The position numbers and the translations under genes are program-made. Source: Rhodobacteraceae bacterium UBA3087 (GTDB lineage: Bacteria > Pseudomonadota > Alphaproteobacteria > Rhodobacterales > Rhodobacteraceae). Taken from it: a stretch of 6,934 bases of DNA. This document shows, one piece after another, positions 6,417-6,934 of this stretch. The DNA is taken from the NCBI GenBank assembly GCA_002367285.1, contig DFBF01000246.1, positions 449 to 7,382 on the forward strand, written 5' to 3'. How positions within the stretch are numbered: position 1 is the stretch's first letter; each line of letters starts with the position of its first letter. The notes beneath the pieces were generated by a model. That model searched no databases. It was not told where the DNA came from and saw only the letters and a program-made list of their open reading frames with translations.

Positions 6417-6934
6417 ATGGCTATGCAAAAACGCGTCAGAGACGTTGGCGAAATCGACCGTTTCCAGCGCGCTTTGTCTTCCGCCGACTCCGAGTGTTCA
6501 AGAAATGACTGGGACGGGGCGATCCTTGCTGGCGACATGAAAAAGCATGCTCCGAATACGGTTGCGTATATCCTGGGCATGGAACACGCCTCGCAGATCA
6601 CGACGGAAACGTTCTGCCAGGGCAATCGCGCCGAGGCTCTGAAGCGGATCTCTCGTTTACCGTGGGCCTCGACTTCGACGGTCCGCTGGTTCACAGAACT
6701 TCTTTGCAAGACGAATGAAGAGCCTAAGCAAGAAGTTCTGTTTCCATTACAGGTTCTGGGGCTCCTTCCCCTCTTGCCCATCTTCGCGACCGAGGCTTCC
6801 GACACCATTGCCAAGCGCGCGTCATGGACCGTTGCCGATCTCATCGCAACTCAAGAACACGGCAACAGCGGACTTTGCGCGATACGCTTTTTCATGGATC
6901 GCTTGAAACAAGCTGCCAGCCTTGAGGCATTCGA
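6417..6934 (+). CDS. unrecognised protein, partial (3' end beyond right edge)
   Basis: A plus-strand frame runs without a stop from 6249 to the right edge. I mark it from the first in-frame ATG, giving 172 codons so far (MAMQKRVRDVGEIDRFQRAL...). A GTG at 6324 would extend it by 31 residues. Neither start has a good ribosome-binding site. The product looks soluble and mostly helical, mixed in charge, with a short hydrophobic stretch VLGLLPLLPIFA near residues 116-127, too short and proline-broken to be a clear membrane span. No family motif is recognised and no function is proposed. GC is visibly lower than in the flanking genes (about 45% over 6361-6420). Third-position GC over the first ~80 codons of the frame from 6351 is near 60%, against nearly 80% in the start of the MoxR gene. 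TTA and AGA codons recur. This suggests recent acquisition. A minus-strand frame over the same bases seems less likely. Confidence 0.55.
   Translation, partial: MAMQKRVRDVGEIDRFQRALSSADSECSRNDWDGAILAGDMKKHAPNTVAYILGMEHASQITTETFCQGNRAEALKRISRLPWASTSTVRWFTELLCKTNEEPKQEVLFPLQVLGLLPLLPIFATEASDTIAKRASWTVADLIATQEHGNSGLCAIRFFMDRLKQAASLEAF

Noticed and set aside
6350..6844. Minus-strand frame of 164 codons over the unknown right-edge gene
   Set aside because: Its translation is rich in Ser, Arg and Cys with a patchy composition typical of an antisense shadow, and the plus-strand frame over the same bases is longer and has more natural codon use. It is not fully excluded.
1..6934. CRISPR array, tRNA or rRNA gene, transposase, phage gene
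   Set aside because: No regularly spaced direct repeats, no cloverleaf-like or rRNA sequence, and no DDE or recombinase motifs were found on either strand.

Overview
This is a GC-rich chromosomal window that reads as an alphaproteobacterium, most likely a member of the Rhodobacteraceae (Rhodobacterales). The evidence is the style of the proteins (an IMP dehydrogenase and a DksA of alphaproteobacterial type), the codon choice, and a Rhodobacterales-like intergenic motif at 1290-1328. The species cannot be fixed from the sequence alone.

Layout, left to right. Bases 1-1206 (minus strand) are the first 402 codons of guaB (IMP dehydrogenase), which runs off the left edge. A 180-base divergent spacer follows. 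Then comes a tightly coupled plus-strand pair: a fold-type I PLP aminotransferase (1387-2559) and an isocitrate lyase/PEP mutase superfamily enzyme (2556-3368), whose stop and start overlap in ATGA. They converge, 25 bases apart, on a minus-strand FAD-dependent aromatic-ring monooxygenase of the salicylate hydroxylase type (3394-4563). Upstream of it on the same strand is a dksA-family transcription factor gene (4641-5063), separated from it by a well-formed terminator-like hairpin. A 293-base divergent spacer leads to a plus-strand MoxR-type AAA+ ATPase (5357-6226), which ends in another hairpin.

The last ~700 bases differ in character. GC is lower, rare codons (TTA, AGA) appear, and there is one long plus-strand frame with no stop from 6249 to the right edge. 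It encodes a protein I do not recognise. It lies where MoxR ATPases usually have a von Willebrand A (CoxE-like) partner gene, so this edge may be the start of acquired DNA.

How the genes work together. guaB (guanine nucleotide synthesis) and dksA (partner of ppGpp at RNA polymerase) are housekeeping or global-regulation genes and are probably neighbours only by position. The aminotransferase and lyase-like enzyme look like two consecutive steps on one unknown small-molecule substrate: transamination to a 2-oxo acid, then C-C bond cleavage or a related reaction. I found no phage, CRISPR, transposase or tRNA gene. No complete new system is visible. The least explained parts are the aminotransferase/lyase pair and the low-GC frame at the right edge.
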